Both the position numbers and the translations under genes were made by a program. The notes under the pieces are model-generated. The model had not been told where the DNA came from. It did not search any database and saw nothing but the letters and a program-made list of their open reading frames with translations. From Paenibacillus oryzisoli (GTDB taxonomy: Bacteria > Bacillota > Bacilli > Paenibacillales > NBRC-103111): DNA of 64,000 nucleotides. The stretch covers positions 62,001-126,000 of the forward strand of contig NZ_LYPB01000048.1 of NCBI RefSeq assembly GCF_001653565.1, written 5' to 3'. This document shows, in pieces, positions 1-8,337 of the stretch. How positions within the stretch are numbered: position 1 is the first letter of the stretch; every line of letters starts with the position of its first letter.

Positions 1-205
1 AATCAGGGTCACTTGTGGAGCTCACATTGGAGGAGCCACTTCCACCACGTAGTATAGGGTTTGCCATAAGATATAACATGAAATTATCCGTTGCCGCTGA
101 AGGTTTTGTCCAGATACTGCTCTCGTAATGTAGTGTATTTGAACGATATACCTAGTTCCAACGTCATACTTAAGAACAGAATCTATAGGTTTAAGGAGTA
201 TACGA
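1..205. other. leading edge without a gene
   Basis: I see no convincing gene in these bases. Short open frames exist on both strands but none has a ribosome binding site. The one clear element is AAGGAG at 193-198, which serves the gene starting at 206. A promoter for that gene should lie here, but I found no clean -35/-10 pair. Confidence 0.5.
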
Positions 206-685
206 ATGAAACATTTTCTCACATCACGATTAAACTGGACAAGAATTAGTGATCAACTGGAGTCCTACTGGGAAGCAAACGTGCTGAAATGGAAGAAACG
301 ATTAAATCCTTTTACGAACAAAATCGGGTATGGTATCTATTTTTATAAACATATGACCTTAAACCTCAATCGATTGAACAAAGAGATCTTACAAATTGCA
401 GAGGATCATATGAACCTGTCACTGCTCAAGAGACCCGAGTTTCCCAGTTTTATCTCTGTTGTTGATGGCATTAATGCGTCTTCCATGGTCATGAAACTTC
501 CCAATCATATTACCAAGCAAATCACATCTATGGTAAGATCGCTCCCTGGATTCAAATGCTTACAAGCCATTGCTTGCCAGTATGGGTACAAATGTGAATT
601 GTATTACAATCAAGGGAAAGCTTTTTTCGGATCGTTGCAGATTCATTTTATCAAAATCAATACGTTACCATCGCTGCCGGCTTGA
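206..685 (+). CDS. hypothetical protein, 159 aa
   Basis: I do not recognise this protein. It is basic and rich in aromatic residues, with no signal peptide and no hydrophobic segment long enough to span a membrane, so it is probably cytoplasmic. The ATG is well supported by AAGGAG seven bases upstream. The frame ends 18 bases before a strong hairpin terminator shared with the convergent gene at 744-962, which supports a real single-gene unit. A second open frame overlapping its 3' half (570-773) has no ribosome binding site and is a shadow. No function can be assigned from sequence alone. Confidence 0.6.
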   Translation: MKHFLTSRLNWTRISDQLESYWEANVLKWKKRLNPFTNKIGYGIYFYKHMTLNLNRLNKEILQIAEDHMNLSLLKRPEFPSFISVVDGINASSMVMKLPNHITKQITSMVRSLPGFKCLQAIACQYGYKCELYYNQGKAFFGSLQIHFIKINTLPSLPA

Positions 686-703
686 ATCCCACCTAATCCA
701 AAT

Positions 704-733
704 AAAAAAATCTCCTTTCCGGGAGATTTTTTT
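704..733. terminator. bidirectional terminator between convergent genes
   Basis: A run of A, the arm ATCTCC, a short loop, then GGAGAT and a run of T make a symmetrical hairpin with a T-tract on both strands. It lies between the stop codons at 685 and 744 and should end both transcripts. Confidence 0.85.
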
Positions 734-743
734 ATATTTACAT

Positions 744-962
744 CTATTCAATTGTGTATCGAATAAAGGCTAACAAGGCTAATAAGCCTGCTGCAATGGA
801 GATGACATATAGAGAAGTAAGTCTTACCCATTTCGTACCTGTCTTCTGAAAATAGGACTGATCTCCTTCACGATTTTTACGGGAAAACCCGATAATAAAT
901 GTCGATAATAAACCAAATAACAAAATAACCGAAAATATAACAAAGTATATAGAGGTATTCAT
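744..962 (-). CDS. small two-TM membrane protein, 72 aa
   Basis: The protein has two hydrophobic segments, about residues 5-26 (VIFSVILLFGLLSTFIIGF region) and 48-68, joined by a polar, charged loop rich in Lys/Arg. This is a short hairpin integral membrane protein of unknown role. The frame is open back to a GTG at 977, but that codon sits directly on the AGGGTGG sequence. The ATG at 962, about 11 bases downstream of that site, is the better start and begins with a typical membrane-protein N-terminus (MNTSIYFVIF). It is convergent with the gene ending at 685 and shares its terminator. Confidence 0.6.
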   Translation of the reverse strand: MNTSIYFVIFSVILLFGLLSTFIIGFSRKNREGDQSYFQKTGTKWVRLTSLYVISIAAGLLALLAFIRYTIE

Positions 963-1123
963 AAGAAAAGCGACCACCCTTCATTTATCTAATCACAATG
1001 TCTACTAATAAATTATATAGGAGCTTGTAAGATAAATCATATACATCCCCTTTATGTTCATACAATTTTCAAAATATAACATGTATTATGACTCGGAAAC
1101 GTCACTTTTACCAATAAGTTAAC

Positions 1124-1142
1124 TTAACATATATTATGTTAA
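1124..1142. promoter_or_regulatory. perfect inverted repeat, possible operator
   Basis: TTAACATA-TAT-TATGTTAA has 8-bp perfect arms and is preceded by a further GTTAAC half-site. It lies about 120 bases upstream of the FMN reductase start at 1266, within the 290-base gap between divergent genes. The size and symmetry fit a dimeric repressor of the MarR or TetR type, but no cognate regulator gene is adjacent. Confidence 0.4.
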
Positions 1143-1265
1143 CAATTTTTCGTCTTAATACTTTCAAATGGGAAACATTTGTTATAACTGTATTTTCAAT
1201 TGCGTGAGCTGCCGCTCGAACGTTATGCTACTCTTATATGACGTACACTATTGGAGGCTATCACG

Positions 1266-1823
1266 ATGTTAAAAATTGGCATAATACTCGGCAGCACACG
1301 CCCAGGTCGAAGAGGCGAAGTCGTCGCTCAGTGGGTACACGAAGTCGCAAGCAAACGCACGGATGCAATATTCGAGATCGTCGATCTGGCAGATTTCAAC
1401 TTACCTTTGTATGATGAACCCCATCCTCCTATGTTGATGAAATACACCAAAGAACATACGATTGCTTGGTCGAACGCGATTCAAGCTTATGATGGTTACA
1501 TCTTCGTGACACCAGAGTACAATCACGCCGTTCCTGCCGCTTTGAAGAATGCGCTTGATTTCTTGTTCAATGAATGGAGAGACAAGGCAGCTGGGATCGT
1601 CAGCTATGGTGGTGGTACAGGTGGAGCTCGCGCAGCTGAGAATTTGCGTCTCATCATTGCCGAATTACATATGGCCAGCGTTCGCGCTCAGGTAACGTTG
1701 TCCCTCTTCACTGATTTTGAGAACTTTACCGTACTCAAGCCCAACCAGCGTCAGGATACCGCTGCGAATACCATGTTCGATCAAGTCATCGCTTGGAGCG
1801 GGGCTTTGAAGGCATTGCGCTAA
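1266..1823 (+). CDS. NADPH-dependent FMN reductase (flavodoxin-fold)
   Basis: This 185-residue protein belongs to the NADPH-dependent FMN reductase / quinone reductase family, cytosolic dimers that bind FMN and pass electrons from NAD(P)H to flavin, quinones, azo dyes or chromate. The FMN phosphate loop GSTRPGRRG is at residues 9-17, the flavin-contacting TPEYNHAVP at 82-90 and a glycine-rich GGGTGGARA loop at about 115-123, all in the usual places for the family. The frame is open to a TTG at 1251, but GGAGG at 1253-1257 places the start at the ATG at 1266. It is a single gene; an inverted repeat upstream may be its operator. The physiological substrate cannot be read from sequence. Confidence 0.85.
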   Translation: MLKIGIILGSTRPGRRGEVVAQWVHEVASKRTDAIFEIVDLADFNLPLYDEPHPPMLMKYTKEHTIAWSNAIQAYDGYIFVTPEYNHAVPAALKNALDFLFNEWRDKAAGIVSYGGGTGGARAAENLRLIIAELHMASVRAQVTLSLFTDFENFTVLKPNQRQDTAANTMFDQVIAWSGALKALR

Positions 1824-1903
1824 GGCCTAGCTCGATGAACCCCTGAAAATTGCATATAGGCACTTATTTTCGTGAAATACGGCTATTATTTGAAAATTAC
1901 TGC

Positions 1904-1945
1904 AAAAAGGCACCCTTCTGGAGCACAATCGCGCCAAAAGGGTGC
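1904..1945 (-). terminator. terminator for the CAP-domain gene
   Basis: GCACCCTTCTGG at 1910-1921 pairs with CCAAAAGGGTGC at 1934-1945 with one mismatch. Read on the minus strand the stem is followed by TTTTT, so it best terminates transcription arriving from the gene ending at 2038. It may also stop plus-strand readthrough from 1823. Confidence 0.65.
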
Positions 1946-2037
1946 TTCTCTCTGAAAAGGTTGCACATTTGCACGCATTTCAGCTTGATTTGGACTATTC
2001 AACTATAATGGTTGCACTTTCTCATCTTTCACTTCAC

Positions 2038-3285
2038 CTAATCCATCTGATTGATGACAGCAGTCCACTTATCACTTTCCCATGCCACTTGCGCGCCAAG
2101 CGCTTCAGTTGCAAATCGTAATGGAACATACGTAGAACCTTCCGCGGAAATAAATGGCGCGTTCGATAGTGCCTGTCCTGTTCCGTTGACTAGCGCTTGT
2201 TTGTTCCCAATGTTCAAAACAATCGTTTTGGAGCCTTTCACGATCGTAACCTGTTGACGTGTCCCCTCCCAAATCACTTTGGCTCCCATCGCTTCGAATA
2301 CGCCACGAAGCGGGATGAACGTGCTTTCTCCAATGATTTTGGCCTTTGGAGAAACGTCAATATAAGTTCCATTCACACGAATGCCTACATCGTTCTGTGT
2401 AAATTTCTTTGGCGGGTCCGTTTTGACCGGATTCCCCTTCTGTTCCGTCGTAGATGGCTTAGCTGGATTTTCTACAGTTGTGAAAGACCAAGTTGTTTGT
2501 TCAACCGTTACGGTATATGTTTGGCCATAAGCAAGCTCTTGCTTCGGAATAATATGCCATGCGTTCGTATCCCCTAGTTCTTGCTTTAATTTGTAAATCT
2601 CAACGGAGACACCTTGACTATCTATCATTGAGGCAGTTACGTCCGACTTTTCTTGAGCTACGCCTGCATAGGTGATAAAATACCCCGACTTCTCCAGATT
2701 GAATTGTTCTAATGGATTCGGAATCTCAAAACCATAAAATCCAATTGGTACTCCCCGCTGTCCATCATAAGGATAAACACCTGTTCCTGCGTACGTGAAC
2801 CACTTTTTCGCAGGATTAAGAACAAGTGCATGCTTGTTATACCCAACGCCGAGGAGTGACATGTCCGGGAGGATCAGACTCGCGCGATGAAGCGGTGCGT
2901 CCAACAAGGACTGAACACCAACTTCTGGCGAATCCGTCGTAAATGAAACATCCTCAAATACACCGTATTTATCCGTATCCAAACCCGCCGCTGCTGCTCG
3001 ATCCCAAGGAAGCTTGCCTGAAAAGCCTTGCTTGTTCGGTGCTTCTGTATGTCCGTTCTCCTGATTCACGAGGAGATAATTCGCATGGTTGCCTGCTGCA
3101 GAGGTAAGTGAAGGATCTAGTTCCATCAAAGGAATACCCATATGAGCCCTGACGTCATTTAAATAGTCTAGTGCGGCATTTTGAACATCGTTGTCTGCTG
3201 CGAGTGCAGTGAGATTCCCGAAAACCATAGATACCCCAGTAAGCACAGCCGCGAGCTTAACACTCATTTTCAACTTATTTTTCAT
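2038..3285 (-). CDS. secreted CAP-domain protein with stalk domain
   Basis: The 415-residue protein starts with a Sec signal peptide (charged start, hydrophobic run, ALAA cleavage region near residue 30). A CAP/SCP-like domain follows (about 35-180, with LNDVRAHMGIPLM and GNHANYLLVNQENGHTE). After a linker, the C-terminal part (about 295-410) is a copper-amine-oxidase-N-like stalk domain with its two repeats (STFIPLRGVFEAMGAKVIWE and STYVPLRFATEALGAQVAWE). CAP proteins of the YkwD type are extracellular; their biochemical role in Bacillota is not settled. The architecture is typical of Paenibacillus. The frame is open to 3303, but GGAGGT at 3289-3294 sets the start at the ATG at 3285. Single gene with its own terminator. 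Confidence 0.85.
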   Translation of the reverse strand: MKNKLKMSVKLAAVLTGVSMVFGNLTALAADNDVQNAALDYLNDVRAHMGIPLMELDPSLTSAAGNHANYLLVNQENGHTEAPNKQGFSGKLPWDRAAAAGLDTDKYGVFEDVSFTTDSPEVGVQSLLDAPLHRASLILPDMSLLGVGYNKHALVLNPAKKWFTYAGTGVYPYDGQRGVPIGFYGFEIPNPLEQFNLEKSGYFITYAGVAQEKSDVTASMIDSQGVSVEIYKLKQELGDTNAWHIIPKQELAYGQTYTVTVEQTTWSFTTVENPAKPSTTEQKGNPVKTDPPKKFTQNDVGIRVNGTYIDVSPKAKIIGESTFIPLRGVFEAMGAKVIWEGTRQQVTIVKGSKTIVLNIGNKQALVNGTGQALSNAPFISAEGSTYVPLRFATEALGAQVAWESDKWTAVINQMD

Positions 3286-3453
3286 TGTACCTCCGTAACA
3301 CACGGTTTAATTTCCACGTATCATTTCTTTTCGACAAATTCCCTCCTTATTCCTGCAAAAGAAGAGCTAAAAAGACCAGATCACTGGTGAGAATCTGCCA
3401 TTCACAAAGTTTTTTTCTACTCTCTCATCCCCCAGTAGTCGAAGGGTATAATG

Positions 3454-3482
3454 AAAAAGCCACCGAGTATATAACTCGGCAG
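3454..3482 (-). terminator. intrinsic terminator on the minus strand
   Basis: On the minus strand CTGCCGAGT-TATA-TACTCGGTGG forms a hairpin followed by CTTTTTC. It lies upstream of the CAP gene, not behind a recognised gene, so it implies a transcript coming from 3490-3890. Confidence 0.7.
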
Positions 3483-3888
3483 CTCCTAATTTGATCCATT
3501 TTAGTTCGGAAGGCAGACTTATTTGTTTGGTAGTGCCCCTATCAACCCATTCGTTCCCTTAGTAATGCGATCTGAGCGATGAACCAATTCGGTATGATGG
3601 GGCAGTCGTACAGCGTTGCCGCAATCCAATGAAGGCGCTGCTTTGCTTCGTCCTCGTAGACTTGAGACTCTAGCGGTTGCCCTATTGATGTTAGGTGTGT
3701 ACCGTTCTAATAGCCCAATCGGAGGCACTGTCCGTCTTGCAAGCAAATGCGTTTACCAAGTGGTCGTGTTTCCTCTGTGGGTGTGTTTTCTTCTTAAGAT
3801 TCAAACATACAGCATTCTCTTACTATGACACGCGATTCTATAGTCGGCTCTGTCTGTTCTTGGCCTTCTCATTAGTAATTACAGCTGT
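3483..3888 (-). other. gene-free stretch, possible small RNA unit
   Basis: About 400 bases without a convincing gene lie between the HIT-gene terminator (3889-3937) and the minus-strand terminator at 3454-3482. The central part (about 3590-3740) is richer in GC than its surroundings. It carries short open frames on both strands (for example 3519-3746 on the minus strand) that have low-complexity Arg/Ser/Pro-rich translations and no ribosome binding site. A minus-strand non-coding transcript ending at 3454 is the simplest reading; a decayed gene or mobile-element remnant is the alternative. Confidence 0.35.
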
Positions 3889-3937
3889 GTAAAAATATAC
3901 AAAGCCACCTCTCATCCGTATGATGATTGGTGGCTTT
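3889..3937 (-). terminator. terminator for the HIT gene
   Basis: AAAGCCACC at 3901-3909 pairs perfectly with GGTGGCTTT at 3929-3937. On the minus strand the stem runs into TGTATATTTTT. It lies 20 bases after the HIT stop codon at 3958. Confidence 0.75.
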
Positions 3938-3957
3938 AGTCTTGTCATCGAGTATCC

Positions 3958-4377
3958 TTACAGATGTTCTTTCAACTGACCGATGATTTCCGCATATTCT
4001 GCCTCAGTCAATTGCTTATTGTCAGCGGGATTCATTTCGAACATTTTCCCCCACGTGTACCCATCCTTATACTTCGGAACAATATGGAAATGAACATGAG
4101 GCATGGTATCGCCAAAGGCGCCATAGTTAATTTTGTCCGGTGAAAAAGCACGTTCTACAGCAGCTGCAGCCTGTGCCACATCACGCATGTATGCGTCTTG
4201 ATTCTCTTGAGACAAGTGAAAGAACTCAGTATGATGCTCATTCAAAGCAACAATACAGCGTCCCTTATATGTTTGTTCTCTGAATAAATACAAGGTGGAA
4301 ACACGCAATTGTCCAATTTCAATCATTAAACTCGCTAAGGCATCGTTCTTGCTGCAATAATTACATACGGGGGTCAT
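3958..4377 (-). CDS. HIT-family nucleotide hydrolase
   Basis: This 139-residue cytosolic protein belongs to the histidine-triad (HIT) superfamily, whose members hydrolyse or transfer nucleoside phosphoramidates and dinucleotides. The triad HVHFH is at residues 94-98 (MPHVHFHIVPK). CNYC at residues 5-8 may hold a structural metal, as in some HIT proteins. The length is usual for the Hint/Fhit-like branch. AGGAG upstream supports the ATG at 4377. It follows the isomerase-like gene by 86 bases on the same strand and may be co-transcribed with it; its own terminator follows. The in vivo substrate is unknown. Confidence 0.85.
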   Translation of the reverse strand: MTPVCNYCSKNDALASLMIEIGQLRVSTLYLFREQTYKGRCIVALNEHHTEFFHLSQENQDAYMRDVAQAAAAVERAFSPDKINYGAFGDTMPHVHFHIVPKYKDGYTWGKMFEMNPADNKQLTEAEYAEIIGQLKEHL

Positions 4378-4462
4378 TGTCGAAGTCTCCTATTCTAGCG
4401 TGAAGTTATTGGATATCATTGCTAGTATCATAACATAATTCACGCAGGAGGAGTTACTCTTC

Positions 4463-5296
4463 CTAGTTGGAACAGAACGGCTCCGCCAGCTTCCGGACAC
4501 GCTCGATACCTTCCCACATATCACCAGGACCATCATAAACAAGCGTAAGCGGCCCCTCATAACCAGCCTCTTTGGCAATGTTTAAACAGCGGATAAACTC
4601 AGCTTCATCGGGAATGCCATCGGCATTCGTTTGTGCTTTGGCATGGATAGATTCACTCCAAGGAATGGTTTGAAGTAGTTCGGCGAATTTCTGATCACCT
4701 TTGAAATTACCGAAATCAGATGTAAATCCAATGACTTCTCCACATCCTTCAATAATTGCAAGACAGTTGTCGCCTGTTGAGGAGAGAGATTTGAAATTCT
4801 CTGTCACGACGCGAACACCATGCTCTTTGCCATATTGTCCTAGCACACGGAGTGCTTCGATGGATCGGGCCAATGCATCCTTGTCTGATGGGTCCGCTTC
4901 TCCAGCAATGACACGCACTCTTTCCGCTCCAGCTCGTGCAGCAACATCTATCCAACCTTTTATCCATGCAAGATCAGACTGTCTACGAACATCATTTGAA
5001 CTAGAGATATCCCCATATTCGAGCAGCAACGTATAGAAACGCAGGCCGGCATCCTTAAATGCCTCTTTCAACGTACGTAGATAAGCTTCATTCGTCTCCG
5101 GGAAATGGAAATGGCATACTTCCAGTGATTCAAACCCTTTCTCTGCTAATACCGCTGGTAATTCCAGCAATGAAATCAGCTCTGGCTGATCTTGCGCTTC
5201 CGTAAATTGCGTTTGGACGTTGTCATCCCAGCGAGTCCAACGCAACGGACCTAAGTTCCGATGTAAACTCCAACTCGTTAGTGATATAAATGGCAT
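4463..5296 (-). CDS. sugar phosphate isomerase/epimerase-like TIM barrel
   Basis: This protein of about 277 residues is of the xylose isomerase-like TIM-barrel superfamily (AP endonuclease family 2 fold), metal-dependent enzymes that isomerise or epimerise sugars and inositol derivatives. Typical barrel strands are visible: FESLEVCHFHFPETN, LRFYTLLLEYGDISS, VRVVTENFKSL and IGFTSDFGNF, with acidic and histidine residues at strand ends (E in TENF, H in SIHAK, and an E before the last helix) that would bind the metal. Two ATG codons compete: 5305 (GAGG nine bases upstream) and 5296 (GAAGGG nine bases upstream); I give 5296. The substrate cannot be told from sequence. The HIT gene lies downstream on the same strand. 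Confidence 0.75.
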   Translation of the reverse strand: MPFISLTSWSLHRNLGPLRWTRWDDNVQTQFTEAQDQPELISLLELPAVLAEKGFESLEVCHFHFPETNEAYLRTLKEAFKDAGLRFYTLLLEYGDISSSNDVRRQSDLAWIKGWIDVAARAGAERVRVIAGEADPSDKDALARSIEALRVLGQYGKEHGVRVVTENFKSLSSTGDNCLAIIEGCGEVIGFTSDFGNFKGDQKFAELLQTIPWSESIHAKAQTNADGIPDEAEFIRCLNIAKEAGYEGPLTLVYDGPGDMWEGIERVRKLAEPFCSN

Positions 5297-5440
5297 AGCA
5301 ACCATCCCTTCATTCCTCTATTTGGACATATCGTATCAAAGTCGTTCAGGAATCGCCATATTCGAATCGGCAAATAGATATCTTATTATGCTATTATTCA
5401 AGAAAAAAACAGGCCGCCTCAGCGCCTGCTCTCTTCCTAC

Positions 5441-5932
5441 CTATTTGATGCGATCCAGAAGCTCTCCTAACCGTTCATACGAGTCTTGCATCCCTTGCTC
5501 CATGCCTGATTGCAACATACCGTCACGATCAGCGACCGATTGGAACACCGATTCCATCACTAGCTTGGTCATTCCACCTTCGAGTTCTTCGAATTTCGCG
5601 GTTTCAAGGATAACATGCCCCTTCTCCGGAAGCCCCTCAAACTCGAAGGTTTGAATAATTCGTTCCGGCGCCGTAACTTCATGAAACACACCGCGAAACG
5701 CAAACTCATTTCCTTGACTATCCAGATGCACATACCGCCAATTGCCACCGCTTCTCGGCTCAAAAGTGTCCAGTTTCATCGATAGCTGTCGCGGCCCAAG
5801 CCATTGCACGAAGAGCGTCGCATCCGTAAATGCTTGGAACACTAGTTCCCGTGGCGCATTGAACACGCGTGTCATGCATATCTGTTGCCCGCCGGGCTCA
5901 TAAGTAAGAATCGCTTCATGATCGTTCATCAT
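5441..5932 (-). CDS. SRPBCC/AHSA1-domain protein
   Basis: This 163-residue cytosolic protein is of the START-like SRPBCC superfamily, AHSA1 branch. The family signature is clear near the N-terminus (TRVFNAPRELVFQAFTD, then LFVQWLGPRQ) and near the C-terminus (EGGMTKLVMESVF, then a long last helix with GMEQGMQDSYERLGELLD). Such proteins form a deep hydrophobic cavity for a small ligand; the ligand is unknown here. The frame runs back to 5947, but AAAGGAG precedes the ATG at 5932. It is flanked by unrelated genes on the same strand and may form a single-gene unit. Confidence 0.85.
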   Translation of the reverse strand: MMNDHEAILTYEPGGQQICMTRVFNAPRELVFQAFTDATLFVQWLGPRQLSMKLDTFEPRSGGNWRYVHLDSQGNEFAFRGVFHEVTAPERIIQTFEFEGLPEKGHVILETAKFEELEGGMTKLVMESVFQSVADRDGMLQSGMEQGMQDSYERLGELLDRIK

Positions 5933-5977
5933 GTTCACTCCTTTCATAGCTTTACCATTTTCGCATCCACTTCTGTA

Positions 5978-7156
5978 TTATAACCCAAGTTCCTTGTGCT
6001 TTCTTCGTGTAAATAGAACGACGCCAATCACGACGACACACGCCATTGATAGCCATGAACTATACAGGAAAACTTGTCTCATCCCATACGCTGCGCTCAT
6101 GAAACCGCCAATGAAGCTGCCGATAATACGAGCAGCCCCGAGACTAAGTAAGCCATTCAAGGTTTGACCGCTTGCCTTCCATTCAGGAGGTACTTCACGG
6201 TTAATAATCGTGGCAATCGTAACGGATAGAACGATAAAGATAACCCCATGTAAGACTTGCACAGGTAATAACCAATGGGCGACTTCAATCTGAGAGAATA
6301 GAAACCACCGTAAGGATGACGCCAATGCGGCAACGAGTAAAATAATCGAGATCGGAATTCGTTTCAAAATTTTAGCTGAAAATAAAAGGAAAGGAAGCTC
6401 ACTTAGGGATGAGATGGTCATCGACCACCCCAACAGGACGCTATCCCCACCCATTTCCTTAAAGTAGATCGGGAAAAAGGCATAGTAGTAACCAAGTGTG
6501 ATTTGAATGATAAAATTCATGCTTATGTAGTACATCAGTTTGCCATTCTTGAACAGCTCACGGAATTTCTGCCCTATTACATGTGCTGGGCGCCCAGCAG
6601 CAGCCGGGAATTGCCATAAACAAATCAATGCAGCTGCCATTGTACACGCATAAACCGGAAACATGGAATTGATGTACGACTTGGCAACAAATCCGAATAG
6701 AAGAGACATGATGGCAAAGCCTACGGTCCCTCCCAAACGAATGATACCGAAGCTCCATGTGGGTCTGCGATCTAATTCCTCTAATGTAATAGCATCGCTA
6801 AGCGCAAATATAGAGGTCTGGAACAAAGTGAATATGCAAATGATAACAAGGATAAATAGAAAATGATGTGAAATCGGGAACAATAGAACGGAAATTCCGC
6901 TTCCTATAATCAATAGTCGCAGAACATGATTCTTCGACTTGGCCCGATCCCCGAGCGCCCCCCAAATCGGTTGGCCAATCATGGCAACCAAGGGTCCAAG
7001 ACTCAGAAGGAGCCCGATCTGCTCCTGAGAAAATTTTGCGTTATTGAGATACACGGGCATGAACGTTCCATATACCGCGTTCCCCATATAGATGACGACA
7101 TAGAACAATAAGAATGCATTCAGTTTCGTAGCTGTTCCCTTCTTTCTTATGTACAA
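5978..7156 (-). CDS. MFS transporter, LacY/HcaT-like (MFS_1_like)
   Basis: This integral membrane transporter of about 392 residues has 12 predicted hydrophobic segments. The first half carries the PIWGALGDRAKSKNHVLRLL loop between TM2 and TM3, a form of the conserved MFS loop motif. The overall pattern fits the MFS_1_like / phenylpropionate-permease-like branch; the transported compound is unknown. The start is a TTG at 7156 that lies one base after the TAG of the methyltransferase gene (7158-7160), so translation is probably coupled to it. No separate ribosome binding site is obvious; a later internal start cannot be excluded. The tight arrangement suggests export or uptake of a compound linked to that methyltransferase. 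Confidence 0.8.
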   Translation of the reverse strand: MYIRKKGTATKLNAFLLFYVVIYMGNAVYGTFMPVYLNNAKFSQEQIGLLLSLGPLVAMIGQPIWGALGDRAKSKNHVLRLLIIGSGISVLLFPISHHFLFILVIICIFTLFQTSIFALSDAITLEELDRRPTWSFGIIRLGGTVGFAIMSLLFGFVAKSYINSMFPVYACTMAAALICLWQFPAAAGRPAHVIGQKFRELFKNGKLMYYISMNFIIQITLGYYYAFFPIYFKEMGGDSVLLGWSMTISSLSELPFLLFSAKILKRIPISIILLVAALASSLRWFLFSQIEVAHWLLPVQVLHGVIFIVLSVTIATIINREVPPEWKASGQTLNGLLSLGAARIIGSFIGGFMSAAYGMRQVFLYSSWLSMACVVVIGVVLFTRRKHKELGL

Positions 7157-7157
7157 G

Positions 7158-7976
7158 CTAAACGATGCCTATCCGCATACGGTACCCAAATAATATCCTA
7201 CGTTCTTCACCAGCGAAAGCCTCCTCCACAAATTGGCGAAATGCAGCTGCTTCTGACTCGAGTTCACTCGCACCTAACTTAATCGCGGATTGTAAACTAC
7301 CTTGGCTCAACGCCAAGTTGGCATAACGGACCCAATCGCAAGACTCCCAATTATGAAATACGATTTCCCTTGCATAACGAAATAAACCTGATGATTGAAT
7401 TTGTTTCAAATGCTCGTCCTTATTCCATTTGTGCGCTTGCTCTTGCTTTGGTGCCAGCTCTACAGCACGCTGATCACCTAGCGATGTAAGTTTCATATAT
7501 TGCTGCTCGATTTCCCAGTTAATAACTGGCGGCCAATCGCAATCATACGCGGCAAACACGCCGCCTGGTCGCAACACACGAGCGAATTCACGCAAAGTGC
7601 TTTGCGGCTCCATCCAATGAAACGACTGTGAACACGTGACAATATCTGCAGAATCAGCAGGCAGCTCCAGTTCATGAGATAATGCGTTCACGAATTGAAT
7701 AGACGCCGGTTTGTTCATGCTCTCCCATTTGGCTGTGGCTACTGCACGCATATCATCACTCGGCTCTACGCCGATGATTCGCTCAGCGTTATTTAACCAT
7801 AGAAACGAAGATAACCCTGTACCGCAGCCGACATCAACTACGCTTTGTGGCTTCTTGCCCAGATAGGCAGTCAATATCTGAATTAATTCCTGCGGAGCAG
7901 TTGGCCTGCTTTCATCATACAAGGCGCCAAAACCGGTAAATCGCTGTACATTATTCGTGCGAATATGTTCAATCAT
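7158..7976 (-). CDS. class I SAM-dependent methyltransferase
   Basis: This 272-residue cytosolic enzyme transfers a methyl group from S-adenosylmethionine to an unknown acceptor. Motif I is VVDVGCGTGLSS (residues 46-57), the acidic end of strand 2 is IIGVEPSDDM, and the post-motif segment DIVTCSQSFHWMEP is typical of UbiE/Methyltransf_11-type proteins. Start: GAGGAGGG lies four bases before the ATG at 7976. The last residues overlap the start region of the MFS transporter, forming a two-gene unit. The lipid, quinone or small molecule it modifies is not evident. Confidence 0.85.
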   Translation of the reverse strand: MIEHIRTNNVQRFTGFGALYDESRPTAPQELIQILTAYLGKKPQSVVDVGCGTGLSSFLWLNNAERIIGVEPSDDMRAVATAKWESMNKPASIQFVNALSHELELPADSADIVTCSQSFHWMEPQSTLREFARVLRPGGVFAAYDCDWPPVINWEIEQQYMKLTSLGDQRAVELAPKQEQAHKWNKDEHLKQIQSSGLFRYAREIVFHNWESCDWVRYANLALSQGSLQSAIKLGASELESEAAAFRQFVEEAFAGEERRILFGYRMRIGIV

Positions 7977-8000
7977 AGTTTCCCTCCTCTTAGCGATGAC

Positions 8001-8027
8001 AAAAAAAGCTCAACCAAAGGATGAGCT
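8001..8027 (-). terminator. terminator of the DUF3990 unit
   Basis: AAGCTCA and TGAGCTT form a stem over a nine-base loop and run into TTTTTTT on the minus strand. It lies 14 bases after the stop of the small partner gene (8041). Confidence 0.8.
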
Positions 8028-8040
8028 TCTACTCTTCTTA

Positions 8041-8337
8041 TTAACGAACATGTACGTGTAAGCGACCCTCTAGATGAAGTATACCTTTATCCTGGACGGC
8101 TTCTTTGGCTAACACATTGATTCGTTTCAACCACTCTTCCGGCTGATAACTGTTGGTTGACGCTTGGACCAATCGTGCTGCATGATCATAACAGGTGTCA
8201 TAACCACCTAATTTACGAATGACCTCGACATATTCGACAACAAGCTTTCGAGCACCTTGCGAGGTGTAACCGAAACTCTGAACAAGAGCATCAACGATTC
8301 CGCGTTCATATAGATTCAGCCGAACTTGTGTTTTCAT
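8041..8337 (-). CDS. small helical partner of the DUF3990 gene, 98 aa
   Basis: I do not recognise this small protein with certainty. It looks mostly helical (RGIVDALVQSFGYTSQGARK, then VVEYVEVIRKLGGYDTCYDHA) with a conserved-looking Y-x-x-x-Y-D-H segment. It may be distantly related to DUF3791, a family often encoded beside DUF3990, but that is a guess. The frame is open to 8379, but AGGTGG sits before the ATG at 8337, giving 98 residues. That start lies inside the 3' end of the DUF3990 gene (32-base overlap), so the two proteins must be made from one mRNA. By position it would be the antitoxin or a substrate/regulator of the upstream enzyme. A terminator follows. Confidence 0.65.
   Translation of the reverse strand: MKTQVRLNLYERGIVDALVQSFGYTSQGARKLVVEYVEVIRKLGGYDTCYDHAARLVQASTNSYQPEEWLKRINVLAKEAVQDKGILHLEGRLHVHVR

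Noticed and set aside
22..222. 66-residue minus-strand open frame at the window start
   Set aside because: No ribosome binding site and it overlaps the start of the well-supported gene at 206.
3519..3746. 75-residue minus-strand open frame, and plus-strand frames over the same bases
   Set aside because: No ribosome binding site, Arg/Ser/Pro-rich translation and open frames on both strands; treated as part of a gene-free unit rather than a protein gene.
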